Assembly (NCBI RefSeq): GCF_041075285.1
Contig: NZ_CP163512.1
Location: 744,001-808,000, forward strand
DNA: 64,000 bases
Direction of reading: 5' to 3'
Origin: Providencia rettgeri
GTDB taxonomy: Bacteria; Pseudomonadota; Gammaproteobacteria; Enterobacterales; Enterobacteriaceae
Part shown: positions 46,586 through 56,634 of the stretch, in pieces
Layout: each line of letters begins with the position of its first letter
Numbering within the stretch: the first letter of the stretch is position 1
The notes under the pieces: model-generated
The model's input: the letters and a program-made list of their open reading frames with translations, nothing else
What the model was told of the DNA's origin: nothing
The model's database searches: none
Program-made: the position numbers and the translations under genes

Positions 46586-49132
46586 TTAAATGCATACGCT
46601 ATCAATTTGACTTTCTATCCAAGGAGATAAATTGGATTTTATCTTACCTAAATGAAGTTGTACTTCATGAAGATTAGGCTCATCGATATCGAACTCTTGG
46701 AGGTATGTGTTTTTTAAAAATATTGCAGTATCTCTTGGTACTCCCTTTGAAATAAGGAAATTTGTGATTTTATTGAATGCCCCTGTTTCAATGATACCTA
46801 AAACTGAGTTCTCAATAGGTGACATGTCTGCTAATGGCTTGAGTAGCATCGGTAAGCCAAAGCATACTTTTGATGTGATCGTCTGCACTGCATTGTCAAT
46901 ACCGTCACTAGCATTATCAGAAAAATCCCTCTCAGCTAAGATCTCCCGTAATAGTTTTTCGCGACCCCAATCTGTTGCGTATGTACATATACTCCAAATA
47001 AGTATGCTCATCCGTTCCACATCTTCATTTATATTACCAATATATTTTCTAAAATAATAAGGGAAATTTTCCATAAAGCTGGTCATTGCTCTTATCAAAG
47101 AGTTTTGCAAGCCCTTATCCCAAATGTTATTGGGAATAGGCTCTATCGCCCTATTTTTTTTGTATTGAAAAATCAACTCTAGATCGAATGGATCCCAATA
47201 TCGATTGTTCCAAATTACACTTGATGGTACTTCAAGTTGATCTAATGATTGGATTGTATGTCTTACCTGATTTTCATCTATATCAATACCTACTTCAGTT
47301 AGTCTTGTGATGCTAGCTTCACGATGACGAAAGATTGTTTGGCGAATATATGTCAGTAAGTGCTTCTCTTTTCCATCATCAGCTATAATATCGTTTGATA
47401 TTTTTTCCTCTATATCATTTTTATATTTTTGATAATAATCACCGTAACCAGTATTAATTTCTTTTTCTACATGTTCGAATAGAGAATCTTGAGTTGGTTC
47501 AACTTCAAAAGATGATTCATCAAGTACTATTGTTCTACCAATAAATTCTTTTAAAAGGCGACCTGCTCTTCCTCTGAGGTTTGAGAACTCGTAGTTGGAT
47601 AGCTTAACATTCTCTGCTAAACTTCGTCGTTTTACGAATAGATATGGGTTTCTAATTATAATATTTGACGCTGGGAAATTTACGCCTTGCATTAAAGTTG
47701 TTGTGCACACAATATTGTTTATGATGTTTGATGAAAAAGCATCCTCTATAGCAGACCGTATGTGTAGAGGCAGTTTTCCAGTATGATAGGCAACACCACA
47801 TTTAACTATTTGAGCAAGATCATATTGCGGGTGTACAAAGTACTCAATATATTCTGATAAGCTCTCTATCTGATCACTGTCGATGTTTGGTTTATTTTCT
47901 GAAAGAAATATTGCTGTCTTTCTAGCTTGCCTTGCGGTAGGTGAAAATATTAAATTACTCTTTTTTGAATCAATTTTATTCAAGATTGATAATAGATAAT
48001 TGTGGAAATTATTGTTGTATTGAGTACCACCGATACCTTTAATTTCTGATGGATTTGATATTTCTATAGTAGTGGGATTTTCATAAATATCACTATACTG
48101 ATTAAAATAGTATCTTTTTCCTGATGCTGAAATTGAGTAGGTGATATTTACAACAGGGGGAAGCTTAGTTTTAGCTTCGTATGATATTTCATCAAATATA
48201 TCAAACCCTAGATTTCCAATATTTTTCAGCCTTGGCCCACTTAGAATAATATTATCTGTAACTGTTTGGTTTTTTATTTCTTTTAAAAAGTCATATAGTA
48301 TTTTTGATCTCTGGTCACTGTCATTAGCAACTCGCTCAATATTTTGAACTTCGTCAACAACCAATAAATTTAGTTCTGTAAAGTGACTGTTTTCTCCAAA
48401 TCCAGAAATTGCCCTTTCTTGAGTTAGCACGTAAATAAATCTTGAAGAGATATCCTTTTGTATTCCAGTAAATACATCAACATCTACGATTGAAAAATTT
48501 TTTAGTAACTTTATTAGGTCTTTAGTTACTTGATTTACTAGACTAATTGTTGGAACAATATATACAATTCTAGTATTGCCTTCGAGTAATTTTTTAATTA
48601 TTTTTAAATATATAACAAATGATTTACCCGCAGATGTTGGTGCTGAAATACATATGATTTTATTATGATCTATTGAGTCCCATACCTGTTTTTGAAATTG
48701 TGTCAGCAGAAAAGTTCGAGAGTTGATGCTGACCTCATATTTAAGTTGATTTACTAATACTGAAAGTTCATTAAGATAGCTTGAGAAAGGTTTATAATGT
48801 CCATCAAGTTTATAACACTCATCTATTAGCATAGTAGAAGGAGCGATTCCCATGCGTGTTAACGCAACAATGAATATTTCTCTTAAAGACTCTTTGTAAT
48901 CTGGATCCGAATATTCCCAACATAGAGCAATAGCTAGTATTGAAACTCTACGTGGAAATTCTTGCTCAAACCTTGATAATTTATCAATTAACGAAATTGA
49001 ATGAATTAATAATTTTCGGTCAATAGTTTGAGGTTTTTTATTTACCAATTCAAGCATGGAGGCATAATTATTATGCTCAATCTTTAATAGTTTATTTATG
49101 ATTTCTTTCTGTGAGCTTGTGAGCTTGTTCAT
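46586..49132 (-). CDS. hamB: Hachiman defence helicase HamB
   Basis: An 848-aa superfamily 2 helicase of the Ski2-like kind. Walker A APTSAGKS is at about 164-171. The DEVQ box (VVDEVQNIE) is near 259-266. Motif III is SGPRLKNI, motif V CTTTLMQGVNFPASN and motif VI LRGRAGRL. Its start overlaps hamA by four bases. In Hachiman, HamB holds the HamA nuclease in check until it meets abnormal phage DNA. The partner gene, length and order support the assignment. Confidence 0.9.
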   Translation of the reverse strand: MNKLTSSQKEIINKLLKIEHNNYASMLELVNKKPQTIDRKLLIHSISLIDKLSRFEQEFPRRVSILAIALCWEYSDPDYKESLREIFIVALTRMGIAPSTMLIDECYKLDGHYKPFSSYLNELSVLVNQLKYEVSINSRTFLLTQFQKQVWDSIDHNKIICISAPTSAGKSFVIYLKIIKKLLEGNTRIVYIVPTISLVNQVTKDLIKLLKNFSIVDVDVFTGIQKDISSRFIYVLTQERAISGFGENSHFTELNLLVVDEVQNIERVANDSDQRSKILYDFLKEIKNQTVTDNIILSGPRLKNIGNLGFDIFDEISYEAKTKLPPVVNITYSISASGKRYYFNQYSDIYENPTTIEISNPSEIKGIGGTQYNNNFHNYLLSILNKIDSKKSNLIFSPTARQARKTAIFLSENKPNIDSDQIESLSEYIEYFVHPQYDLAQIVKCGVAYHTGKLPLHIRSAIEDAFSSNIINNIVCTTTLMQGVNFPASNIIIRNPYLFVKRRSLAENVKLSNYEFSNLRGRAGRLLKEFIGRTIVLDESSFEVEPTQDSLFEHVEKEINTGYGDYYQKYKNDIEEKISNDIIADDGKEKHLLTYIRQTIFRHREASITRLTEVGIDIDENQVRHTIQSLDQLEVPSSVIWNNRYWDPFDLELIFQYKKNRAIEPIPNNIWDKGLQNSLIRAMTSFMENFPYYFRKYIGNINEDVERMSILIWSICTYATDWGREKLLREILAERDFSDNASDGIDNAVQTITSKVCFGLPMLLKPLADMSPIENSVLGIIETGAFNKITNFLISKGVPRDTAIFLKNTYLQEFDIDEPNLHEVQLHLGKIKSNLSPWIESQIDSVCI

Positions 49133-50019
49133 GAGTCAAAATCCTCGAGCAGTTTATCAAACTCCCAGAATGGAAAAATAATGTAATGAATTCTTTCTAG
49201 TATTACGTCATCAATACTGTTAGTTAAGCTATCATCAGTAGATTCGAGTCTATCTAATACAATTTTTTTTATTGCTTCTTTTATTTCCTCCTCGCACTTA
49301 CCGAAATATTTATTAGTTTCGTTATATGAAATTAAACATACCAGTTCGTATTTTGTATTTTCAAGTTCACCTTCTTTCAATTTTTCAGCTATATTTTGTA
49401 GTATAGGGTCAATGAAATCATCATAGGTATACAGAAGTAACTCCTCTTGAAGATTATTATATGTTCCTATTATACTATTTAAAGAGTCTTCTAGCGCCAC
49501 ATTAAATTTGTATTTTGATTTATATGCTTTGGATTCACCAATATATATTATGTTATTTTTATTATCTCTTTTGTAATGTATTGCATCAGCCCCAAATCTT
49601 TCATGTCCTCTACTTGTTGTAAGGGGCATTTTTCTAAGTAAAGCTGGAGCTTTAAATAGATATTGAATGAAATTAAATAAAAGTAATTCACCAAACTGCC
49701 CTTGAGGGATACCCTTTCTAAATTTATCCTTAGCTAAAGAATCAATATGTGAAGATACATTCTGTATGTCAAATCCTCTTTTTTTTAATTCATGTTGAAA
49801 TAGACTTTGATATTTTTCTTTTCCATACACCCAGTTACATACTGTATTCTTTAATTCTCTTACAAAGTCATACCTGCGTTCTTGAAGATCAGTGAAGTTT
49901 ATCGAGATACCTTGACGGCTACTTCCTTTCAGTTTTGATACATCTAATCTGAAATGGTAGGTATGCTTTATTAATGAATCTACATTTGATAGTAAACTTT
50001 GTATTTTTTCTTCATCCAT
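49129..50019 (-). CDS. hamA: Hachiman defence nuclease HamA (DUF1837)
   Basis: A 296-aa DUF1837 protein with a PD-(D/E)xK-type nuclease core. A GE pair is near residue 110 (GQFGELLLFNF), the catalytic aspartate is in FGADAIHY (about 145), and the ExK motif is in YIGESKAY (about 162-164). I start at MDEEKIQ (50019) because GGAAG lies eight nt upstream. The longer frame to 50103 lacks a ribosome site. It is the first gene of hamA-hamB; release by HamB leads to unspecific DNA degradation in known systems. Confidence 0.9.
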   Translation of the reverse strand: MDEEKIQSLLSNVDSLIKHTYHFRLDVSKLKGSSRQGISINFTDLQERRYDFVRELKNTVCNWVYGKEKYQSLFQHELKKRGFDIQNVSSHIDSLAKDKFRKGIPQGQFGELLLFNFIQYLFKAPALLRKMPLTTSRGHERFGADAIHYKRDNKNNIIYIGESKAYKSKYKFNVALEDSLNSIIGTYNNLQEELLLYTYDDFIDPILQNIAEKLKEGELENTKYELVCLISYNETNKYFGKCEEEIKEAIKKIVLDRLESTDDSLTNSIDDVILERIHYIIFPFWEFDKLLEDFDS

Positions 50020-50457
50020 AAAATTAACTTCCGAATTTTTGAGAGTGTAAAAATTTAACATCGAGGAATTGGGGAACATCTCTACGTTAATAATCAGCCC
50101 CATTCTTATAGTAGGTATAGTTTTACCATTTATTTTAACTGATTGCTATTATTGTATGCCACATTTGAGAACCTTGTAGTCTTAAAGTTAAGGACGACTT
50201 TTTTATTAATAATGCTAAAATTAAGCAAGTAATTTTCATCAAATTAACTAGTGCAATATTTTCAATATGATTCTATTCTGTGTAGAAAAACATTTATATA
50301 ATATATTTTCAATGTCATCAATATTAGTCAGAAATCGAAATTTTCATCTGCGTCTTATTTATTCTTAGCATAAACATCTTTTTAAGAATGAGTTTTTATC
50401 TTAATATTGATGAAAACTTTAAATGTTTTCTACTTGTAAAGCCGATTAATCAAAAAA
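50020..50457. other. AT-rich spacer upstream of hamA
   Basis: About 440 bp of very AT-rich DNA that must contain the hamA promoter, transcribed leftward. I cannot assign exact elements and see no gene. Confidence 0.4.
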
Positions 50458-50479
50458 TGGCAGATCATTCAATCTGCCA
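50458..50479 (-). terminator. Terminator after the IrmA-like gene
   Basis: TGGCAGAT and ATCTGCCA form an 8-bp stem with a 6-nt loop. In the minus direction it is followed by TTTTTTG. Confidence 0.8.
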
Positions 50480-50510
50480 CTCGTTACTTTGATATATAGC
50501 TAAAAAACTA

Positions 50511-50924
50511 TTATTTTTCCCTAGCCACACTCATCTTCGCCAACTCTGGATTATTAGCCTGAAAGATCGATAGCGGTAATTCAACCTTACGCCCGTTCTG
50601 ATCTTCCACCGCTTTAACCACTTCAAACTCAGCAACATCTTCACACGGTATTTCCAGTCCTGCAAAGGTGGCACGAGTTGCGCTAGAATCGCCAAAAGGT
50701 TCCACTTCCAGTACCGTATCCCCTAATACTTTTCCTTGCCCATCTTTCATTCGCAGCGTTAGCTCAAGGGCACCAAATTCAGCGTGGCCTAGAACTATAT
50801 GGTTACCGCCATTATCGAGGGTAAATGAATAACCACAGTAGCCTTGATTAATAAAGTTTGAACTCGTATGCGTGATGCTCGCATAACGCTGTTGTTCTTC
50901 AGCCATGCTAAATGCAATAACTGC
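50511..50924 (-). pseudogene. irmA: IrmA-like secreted protein with a clipped signal peptide
   Basis: The mature domain starts EEQQRYASITHTSSNF and includes GYCGYSFTLDNGG, LEVEPFGDSSATRATF and VELPLSIFQ. It resembles IrmA, the small secreted interleukin-receptor mimic of pathogenic E. coli. Only the end of the signal peptide survives (AVIAFSMA). Upstream of it the frame runs into unrelated DNA at about 50924-50945, where a phage-like frame on the plus strand ends. Without a full signal it would not be exported, so I call it a pseudogene. An internal ATG at 50906 could still start a cytosolic form. Confidence 0.6.
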
Positions 50925-50945
50925 TTCTCGTATCGCATCAATGTG

Positions 50946-51106
50946 TCGAAAAGATGAAATTGCTGATGCACATATCTTGATAAAAGAGCTCAAAGCTGAG
51001 TTAGTCACACTTCCTGATTGGGATGGTGATACACATGATGACATCTAGAGAGTTATCGAATTGTTAAAATCACTTCTTAAGAATGTGAGATAATAAAGTC
51101 TTAATA
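50946..51106 (+). pseudogene. Short remnant of a phage-type gene
   Basis: Plus-strand frame RKDEIADAHILIKELKAEL, then PDWDGDTHDDI and a TAG, then RVIELLKSLLKNVR in the same frame. It looks coding but has no start. It resembles the charged tails of lambdoid early-region proteins. It abuts the clipped irmA gene. Confidence 0.35.
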
Positions 51107-51222
51107 TTTCGCTTTTAGCGCCAAACAGCCCATAGAACCCAAAGTGTTGTTTTGACCGAGGGGCGTTAAATCCCTTAAGCATGTGCCCACAAATAAACCG
51201 ACTGGCAAAATATAATCTCAAA

Positions 51223-51249
51223 AGGCTCACCAGGTAAATAGGTGAGCCT
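51223..51249 (-). terminator. Terminator after the 470-aa exported protein
   Basis: AGGCTCACC and GGTGAGCCT form a 9-bp perfect stem with a 9-nt loop, followed in the minus direction by TTTTGAGATT, ten bp after the stop. Confidence 0.75.
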
Positions 51250-51258
51250 GCTCATCCA

Positions 51259-52671
51259 TTAATGTATTATATTAACATGTTCCAGTTTGACTGGACTTTC
51301 AGGTTTATCGCCCACTTGCATAGCGACTGGGACAAAAATGTTGAAATCTTGCAACCAAGCGAGTTTAGTACTGCTATTTGGCTGCCCTTTAGTCGTCATA
51401 CGACATTCAACGGATAAATATTTCCCGCTAAATTTGGCGGCAATACTTTGAGCATCTCCTTCTCCGGTAACATCACAGAATAATGATGACGTTGTTACTT
51501 TCTTATTAGTGTCAATACCTTCCCATTGCACCTGATATCGTTGACCTATTGCTAACGGAAAATGCAGATCTGTCTGTAACTTGCTAAGCCGTGAGGTATC
51601 ATTACTAATAGACATAGCGAACTTCAATTGTAACTGATTTGCCAGCGTTAAACGTTGTACTGTCCAAATGTCATAATCTTCTAGCTTGCGTATATAGCCA
51701 TCCGGTTGTGCATCAAGCTGTATATTGACCTTACCGAAATCGCTGACTTCCGTATAGTTAATCTGTTTAAAACGAGGAGGCATCAAAGGTTTGATCAATA
51801 ACTGTGCTTGGTTATCAATCGCAGAAGAAAGCGGAAATTTATTCAGCCACTGCGGATTATTATTACTCAGGTCGGGCATTGAAGGCCCCATCAGTGTTGA
51901 TGCAGGCTTATTCTTAGCAGGCACAAATAGCCCTTTCGCTGTGAACGACTTTCCTTCTGGCAACTCGCAAAGTTGATCGAAGAGCTGTGTCATTTGAGCA
52001 TCAATTTTGAAACTACTCTTGCGGCGAATAATATCCGCAGTGATCAGTGAGTCTGTCACGCGACCCTCGCTATCAAAGTTCATTGCAGCAACAGCATTAC
52101 CTTGATGTGTTTTACAGTTATATAAATAGTGCTCAACCTTTAATTCTAATGGTGCATCGTAAGGCGGTTCCCAAGTAATTTCTGAGATATCATATCCCAT
52201 GCGTACCGATAAAATGTCACCAGTGACATGAACACTATTAATATCAACAAGATTGGTTATAACATCTTGAGAAGTTGTTGATAATTTTTCCCACCGTATT
52301 TCTTTTATGGGTAACTGGCAGATAGTACGGATTTCCTCTTCTGTTATTTGCTTATCAATTTGTGCGGGCGCATAGCGGGCATAACTTTTCCCATAATAAC
52401 GAGCTCTAGTTACTCCATCATCATTAAGCAAATCTTTATATAGAAGCTCAGCCTTACCTTGTTTACAATCAATTGAACGCCAGTGCTGAACTGTTTTTCC
52501 GTTATTATTGGTAACCGACAACATATAATTCACACGGTCATTTATTCGGGTTACAGACAATGGGTTAATCCCACTCTCTATCAATTCAGGCTTATCGGCA
52601 GCTTGAACGAAAGAAAAAGGTAAGAAAGATAGAAGCAACAATGGATTTATTAAAGAACGAGGGTAGGACAT
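51259..52671 (-). CDS. Exported protein of unknown function, 470 aa
   Basis: A signal peptide (PLLLLSFLPFSFVQA) precedes a periplasmic protein. AAGGA is well placed before the ATG. Paired cysteines occur in SIDCKQGK and RTICQLP, in YLYNCKTH and DQLCELP, and in SLFCDVTG and VECRMTT. This suggests three similar disulfide-bonded modules. I do not recognise the family. It stands alone between a terminator and an IS110 remnant. Confidence 0.65.
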   Translation of the reverse strand: MSYPRSLINPLLLLSFLPFSFVQAADKPELIESGINPLSVTRINDRVNYMLSVTNNNGKTVQHWRSIDCKQGKAELLYKDLLNDDGVTRARYYGKSYARYAPAQIDKQITEEEIRTICQLPIKEIRWEKLSTTSQDVITNLVDINSVHVTGDILSVRMGYDISEITWEPPYDAPLELKVEHYLYNCKTHQGNAVAAMNFDSEGRVTDSLITADIIRRKSSFKIDAQMTQLFDQLCELPEGKSFTAKGLFVPAKNKPASTLMGPSMPDLSNNNPQWLNKFPLSSAIDNQAQLLIKPLMPPRFKQINYTEVSDFGKVNIQLDAQPDGYIRKLEDYDIWTVQRLTLANQLQLKFAMSISNDTSRLSKLQTDLHFPLAIGQRYQVQWEGIDTNKKVTTSSLFCDVTGEGDAQSIAAKFSGKYLSVECRMTTKGQPNSSTKLAWLQDFNIFVPVAMQVGDKPESPVKLEHVNIIH

Positions 52672-52816
52672 ATATATTCCTTTATAAAGAATTAATAAGG
52701 AGATGGCTATCTAAATATAAATCATTCGTCTAACTTGATATGCACATTTAAAAATAAATGTAGCATTAAATCAACAATACTCACTTTTGGCACTTAACAG
52801 CTAAACGAAAAATAAA

Positions 52817-53220
52817 ATAAGTTCAGGGCTTTTGGGTGGTACGAACTGCATTGTTGGCTGCATCAGAGCAATTGCGATAGCCTGTGCATCATTACCGTCA
52901 TTTTTTTGCCCGCGGACAAAGGGTTTTACATACTGGGGACTGATCACTTTTACCTTATGTCCCAGTTTTTCGAACTCACGCCGCCAGTAAAATGCGCCCG
53001 TGGAGGCTTCCACGCCAATCAGGCAGGCCGGAATATTCGCGACGGTCTGTAGTAACATTTTACGATCCGTGCGTTTTTTATAAACCGGTTTACCCGCCTG
53101 ATTTAATCCACAAAGCTGAAAAACATTTTTAGCCAGATCAATACCGAGATAGATAACATTCATGATAATGCTCCTGCTGAGTATATTTTGTTCAGTTAAC
53201 CTCAGAGGGAGGAGGTAGTC
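52817..53220 (-). mobile_element. IS110-family element, 5' part
   Basis: The minus-strand CDS starting at 53163 (AGGAG upstream) reads MNVIYLGIDLAKNVFQL and continues GVEASTGAFYW and GQKNDGNDAQAIA. These are the DEDD-type RuvC-like residues of IS110 transposases. It is cut at about 52817 after roughly 115 of 330-400 residues. The 53164-53220 part may be the left non-coding end, which in IS110 elements can encode bridge RNA. Inactive. Confidence 0.82.
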
Positions 53221-53225
53221 CATCC

Positions 53226-53446
53226 CATTAATTGGAAAGCCAAATACGGCGGAATGGAAACGTTTGATATTAAATGGTTAAAAGAGCTTGAGGAAGAAAA
53301 CTGGCGTTTAAAACAGATGTTTGCTGACCTGAGTCTTGAATGTCGGGCACTGAAGGATATTATCGAAAAAAAGCTATAAAAACAGCGGTAAAGCGGGAGC
53401 TTGTCAGTTATCTTATCGAACAGTATGGGTCAATGAGGTTCGATTG
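53226..53446 (+). mobile_element. IS3-family OrfA/OrfB junction remnant
   Basis: Frame 1 reads WKAKYGGMETFDIKWLKEL to LKDIIEKKL and a stop at 53379, the end of an IS3-family OrfA. Frame 2 then gives KTAVKRELVSYLIEQYG, the OrfB start, before a break near 53446. The upstream side joins the IS110 remnant and the downstream side joins a phage replication gene. Confidence 0.78.
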
Positions 53447-53665
53447 ATGCACACGATTGACGGCAGAACGCATAGGCAAATTTGCAGGTTGTTCGATAAG
53501 GCGAACAAGGACCCATTTTGGTGCAAAAATATTCTTAGCCCAAGCACACTTCGTAAGCAGTGGGACAAACTGGTATTAAAATTTGCTGAAATTCCACAGG
53601 GTGAAGATTGTTTGCCTGCACAAGCTCATTGGAATAGTCCTGAAGCGTGGGAGAACACACTATGA
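53447..53665 (+). pseudogene. Phage replication protein O, C-terminal part
   Basis: The 72 residues from MHTIDGRTHRQICRLF through NILSPSTLRKQWDKL are the C-terminal part of a lambda O-like replication initiator, which binds the phage origin. The rest is missing at the IS3 junction. The stop overlaps the next start by four bases, the usual O-P arrangement. Confidence 0.7.
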
Positions 53666-54384
53666 AAAGTCTCCTATCAGCAATTGAAACCAGAGATAGC
53701 AAACAATTATCGAGCCTAATTCAGCCAATCAATAAACCTGCTGGAATCAATGAGCATGCGGAAAAGTTGGTTGATATGCTGTTTGATAACTTAGTGCAAA
53801 TTTTCCCAGCAGCAAAGCATACTGTATTTTCAAATCAAGATGATATTTCAGCAACTAAACGACAATGGGTGCTGGCATTTATCGAAAATGGCATAACATC
53901 CATTGAGCAATTGAAAGCTGGAATGAGTGTGGCTAGGCAGCAAGAGTCTGATTTTTTTCCCTCTTGTGGAAAATTCATCAGTTGGTGCCGCGAGGGGATG
54001 ATGCAAGCTATGGGCCTACCTTCAGTTTGTGAGGTCATGGCTGAAATGAAGCGCTATAGCAACATGGAGTGGCGATATCCATCCGTTGAGGCATTCCCTT
54101 GGAAATCAGCGGTGATGTATTGGATTGTGCCAGAAGCAAGGCGACGAATGACGCAGTATAATTTGTCCGATAAAGAGATCAGGGAATCTATCAAAAAGCA
54201 GTTGATAGCCTATTACAACCAGATACAGGAAGGTAAGCCAATCCCACCAATCAAGCCTTTAATAGGCCAAACTAAAAGAGGGATTTCTACATCAGAGTTA
54301 ATTGATAAAGAGGGTAAATATCGACTGATAGGGCAGCAAGCATTAAAGGAAATTAGGGCTAAAATTTTATATCGGGATAGATGA
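53662..54384 (+). CDS. Phage replication protein P-like (helicase loader)
   Basis: A 240-aa protein, near the 233 of lambda P. MKSLLSAIETRD starts it, and ATKRQWVLAFIENGITS with DFFPSCGKFISWCREG near residues 75-115 are P-family features. It recruits the host DnaB helicase to O. I start at 53662 by the ATGA overlap with the O gene; a GTG at 53647 is the alternative. With O broken it probably has no role in replication now. Confidence 0.8.
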   Translation: MKSLLSAIETRDSKQLSSLIQPINKPAGINEHAEKLVDMLFDNLVQIFPAAKHTVFSNQDDISATKRQWVLAFIENGITSIEQLKAGMSVARQQESDFFPSCGKFISWCREGMMQAMGLPSVCEVMAEMKRYSNMEWRYPSVEAFPWKSAVMYWIVPEARRRMTQYNLSDKEIRESIKKQLIAYYNQIQEGKPIPPIKPLIGQTKRGISTSELIDKEGKYRLIGQQALKEIRAKILYRDR

Positions 54385-54444
54385 TTAGTTATTGGCTGAA
54401 TATAATGTATATAGTGGAACCTAAACCAAATAAAAGTGATAAAA

Positions 54445-54918
54445 ATGAAACAGAAACCGATGCCTAAAGAGCTTGTTTTGCTGGATGTGGAAAAAATTAA
54501 TGGCTATTTGTGTGCTGTTGAGTCGTTGAATTGGGCGCCAAATATCTCACCTGATTATGAGTGTACTTATGTGGAAGAGAAAACGACTTTGCTTAGCTCC
54601 GTTCAGTCAGTGATTGTTCGCCACAGTGATAAACATCCCATCGAGTATTGGCATGTTTCGTTAGAGCCAATTAGCGAGAATGATATGATCAAAATAGTGG
54701 AAGAATGGTTTTTTCAGCTTGGCGTCGCTGCAAAACAATCTGTTTTACTAAAGGATTTACTCGTTGGCTTTAAAGACTTAATTAAGCCATATACTGTTGG
54801 CTCTTCCATATACAGGGTGAATATGATCCCACCGATTTGGTACGCAATACGTTGGGATAATTTTGTTATCCATTCTAGGCATGGTTCTCTTTTATTTGAA
54901 TTTAATTTTGATGGCTAG
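54445..54918 (+). CDS. Hypothetical prophage protein, 157 aa
   Basis: Not recognised. A soluble protein without signal peptide, rich in aromatic residues (IPPIWYAIRWDNFVIH near the end). It follows the P gene by 60 bp and precedes another prophage gene by 39 bp, so it belongs to the early region of the same remnant. The ATG at 54445 is preferred to the GTG at 54436. Confidence 0.6.
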   Translation: MKQKPMPKELVLLDVEKINGYLCAVESLNWAPNISPDYECTYVEEKTTLLSSVQSVIVRHSDKHPIEYWHVSLEPISENDMIKIVEEWFFQLGVAAKQSVLLKDLLVGFKDLIKPYTVGSSIYRVNMIPPIWYAIRWDNFVIHSRHGSLLFEFNFDG

Positions 54919-54957
54919 AGTGTTTGTAAGTAGTTTTATGGGAAAGAGGCAAGACCA

Positions 54958-55263
54958 ATGGCAAAAACAGTAGCAGAACGAAAGGCGGACCAACGTAAGC
55001 GGCAAAAGGAATCAGGCATTACTAAAATAGAGTTATTTCTTGATGAGCAAGAATTAGAAATGCTTCAAAGAAATTGCTCATTACGTAGACCAGGAAGAGA
55101 GCCTTATGATATCGCTGAATATCTCTCAATGTTGATTAGAATTGATGACAGTTCAGTTATATCATTAATTACAGAACTAAATAAAAGGCGCTGTAAAAAG
55201 TGTAATGAGCACCTGCCGGTAGCTGAGTGTTGCCTCAGTGGTAGTTTTGAGTGCTGGGTGTAG
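54958..55263 (+). CDS. Prophage early-region protein, 101 aa, 3' end altered by IS911
   Basis: Starts MAKTVAERKADQRKRQKE with GAGG upstream. A basic N-terminus and a ribbon-helix-like middle (KIELFLDEQELEML) suggest a small DNA-binding protein. The end has several cysteines (CKKCNEHLPVAECC). The stop TAG is supplied by the terminal repeat of the IS911-like element, so the original C-terminus may be lost. A degraded second copy lies at 36779. Confidence 0.6.
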   Translation: MAKTVAERKADQRKRQKESGITKIELFLDEQELEMLQRNCSLRRPGREPYDIAEYLSMLIRIDDSSVISLITELNKRRCKKCNEHLPVAECCLSGSFECWV

Positions 55264-55288
55264 TGGTTTAATAAATTTGGCCACCTGA

Positions 55289-56499
<1,211 letters not shown>

Positions 56500-56634
56500 C
56501 CACTACAAGTCGTATAATCTATCCGATCCTTTTGGATATTGTTTAAATCTGATGGTGTTGTAATTTAGCTCCAATAAGCTTATGAAAGCTTTTTAGTATC
56601 TGCAATAATTGAACACTACACCAGTGTTCCTCGC

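Noticed and set aside
51045..51230. Minus-strand 61-aa frame between the IrmA-like gene and the 470-aa gene.
   Set aside because: It overlaps the terminator at 51223 and its composition is not protein-like.
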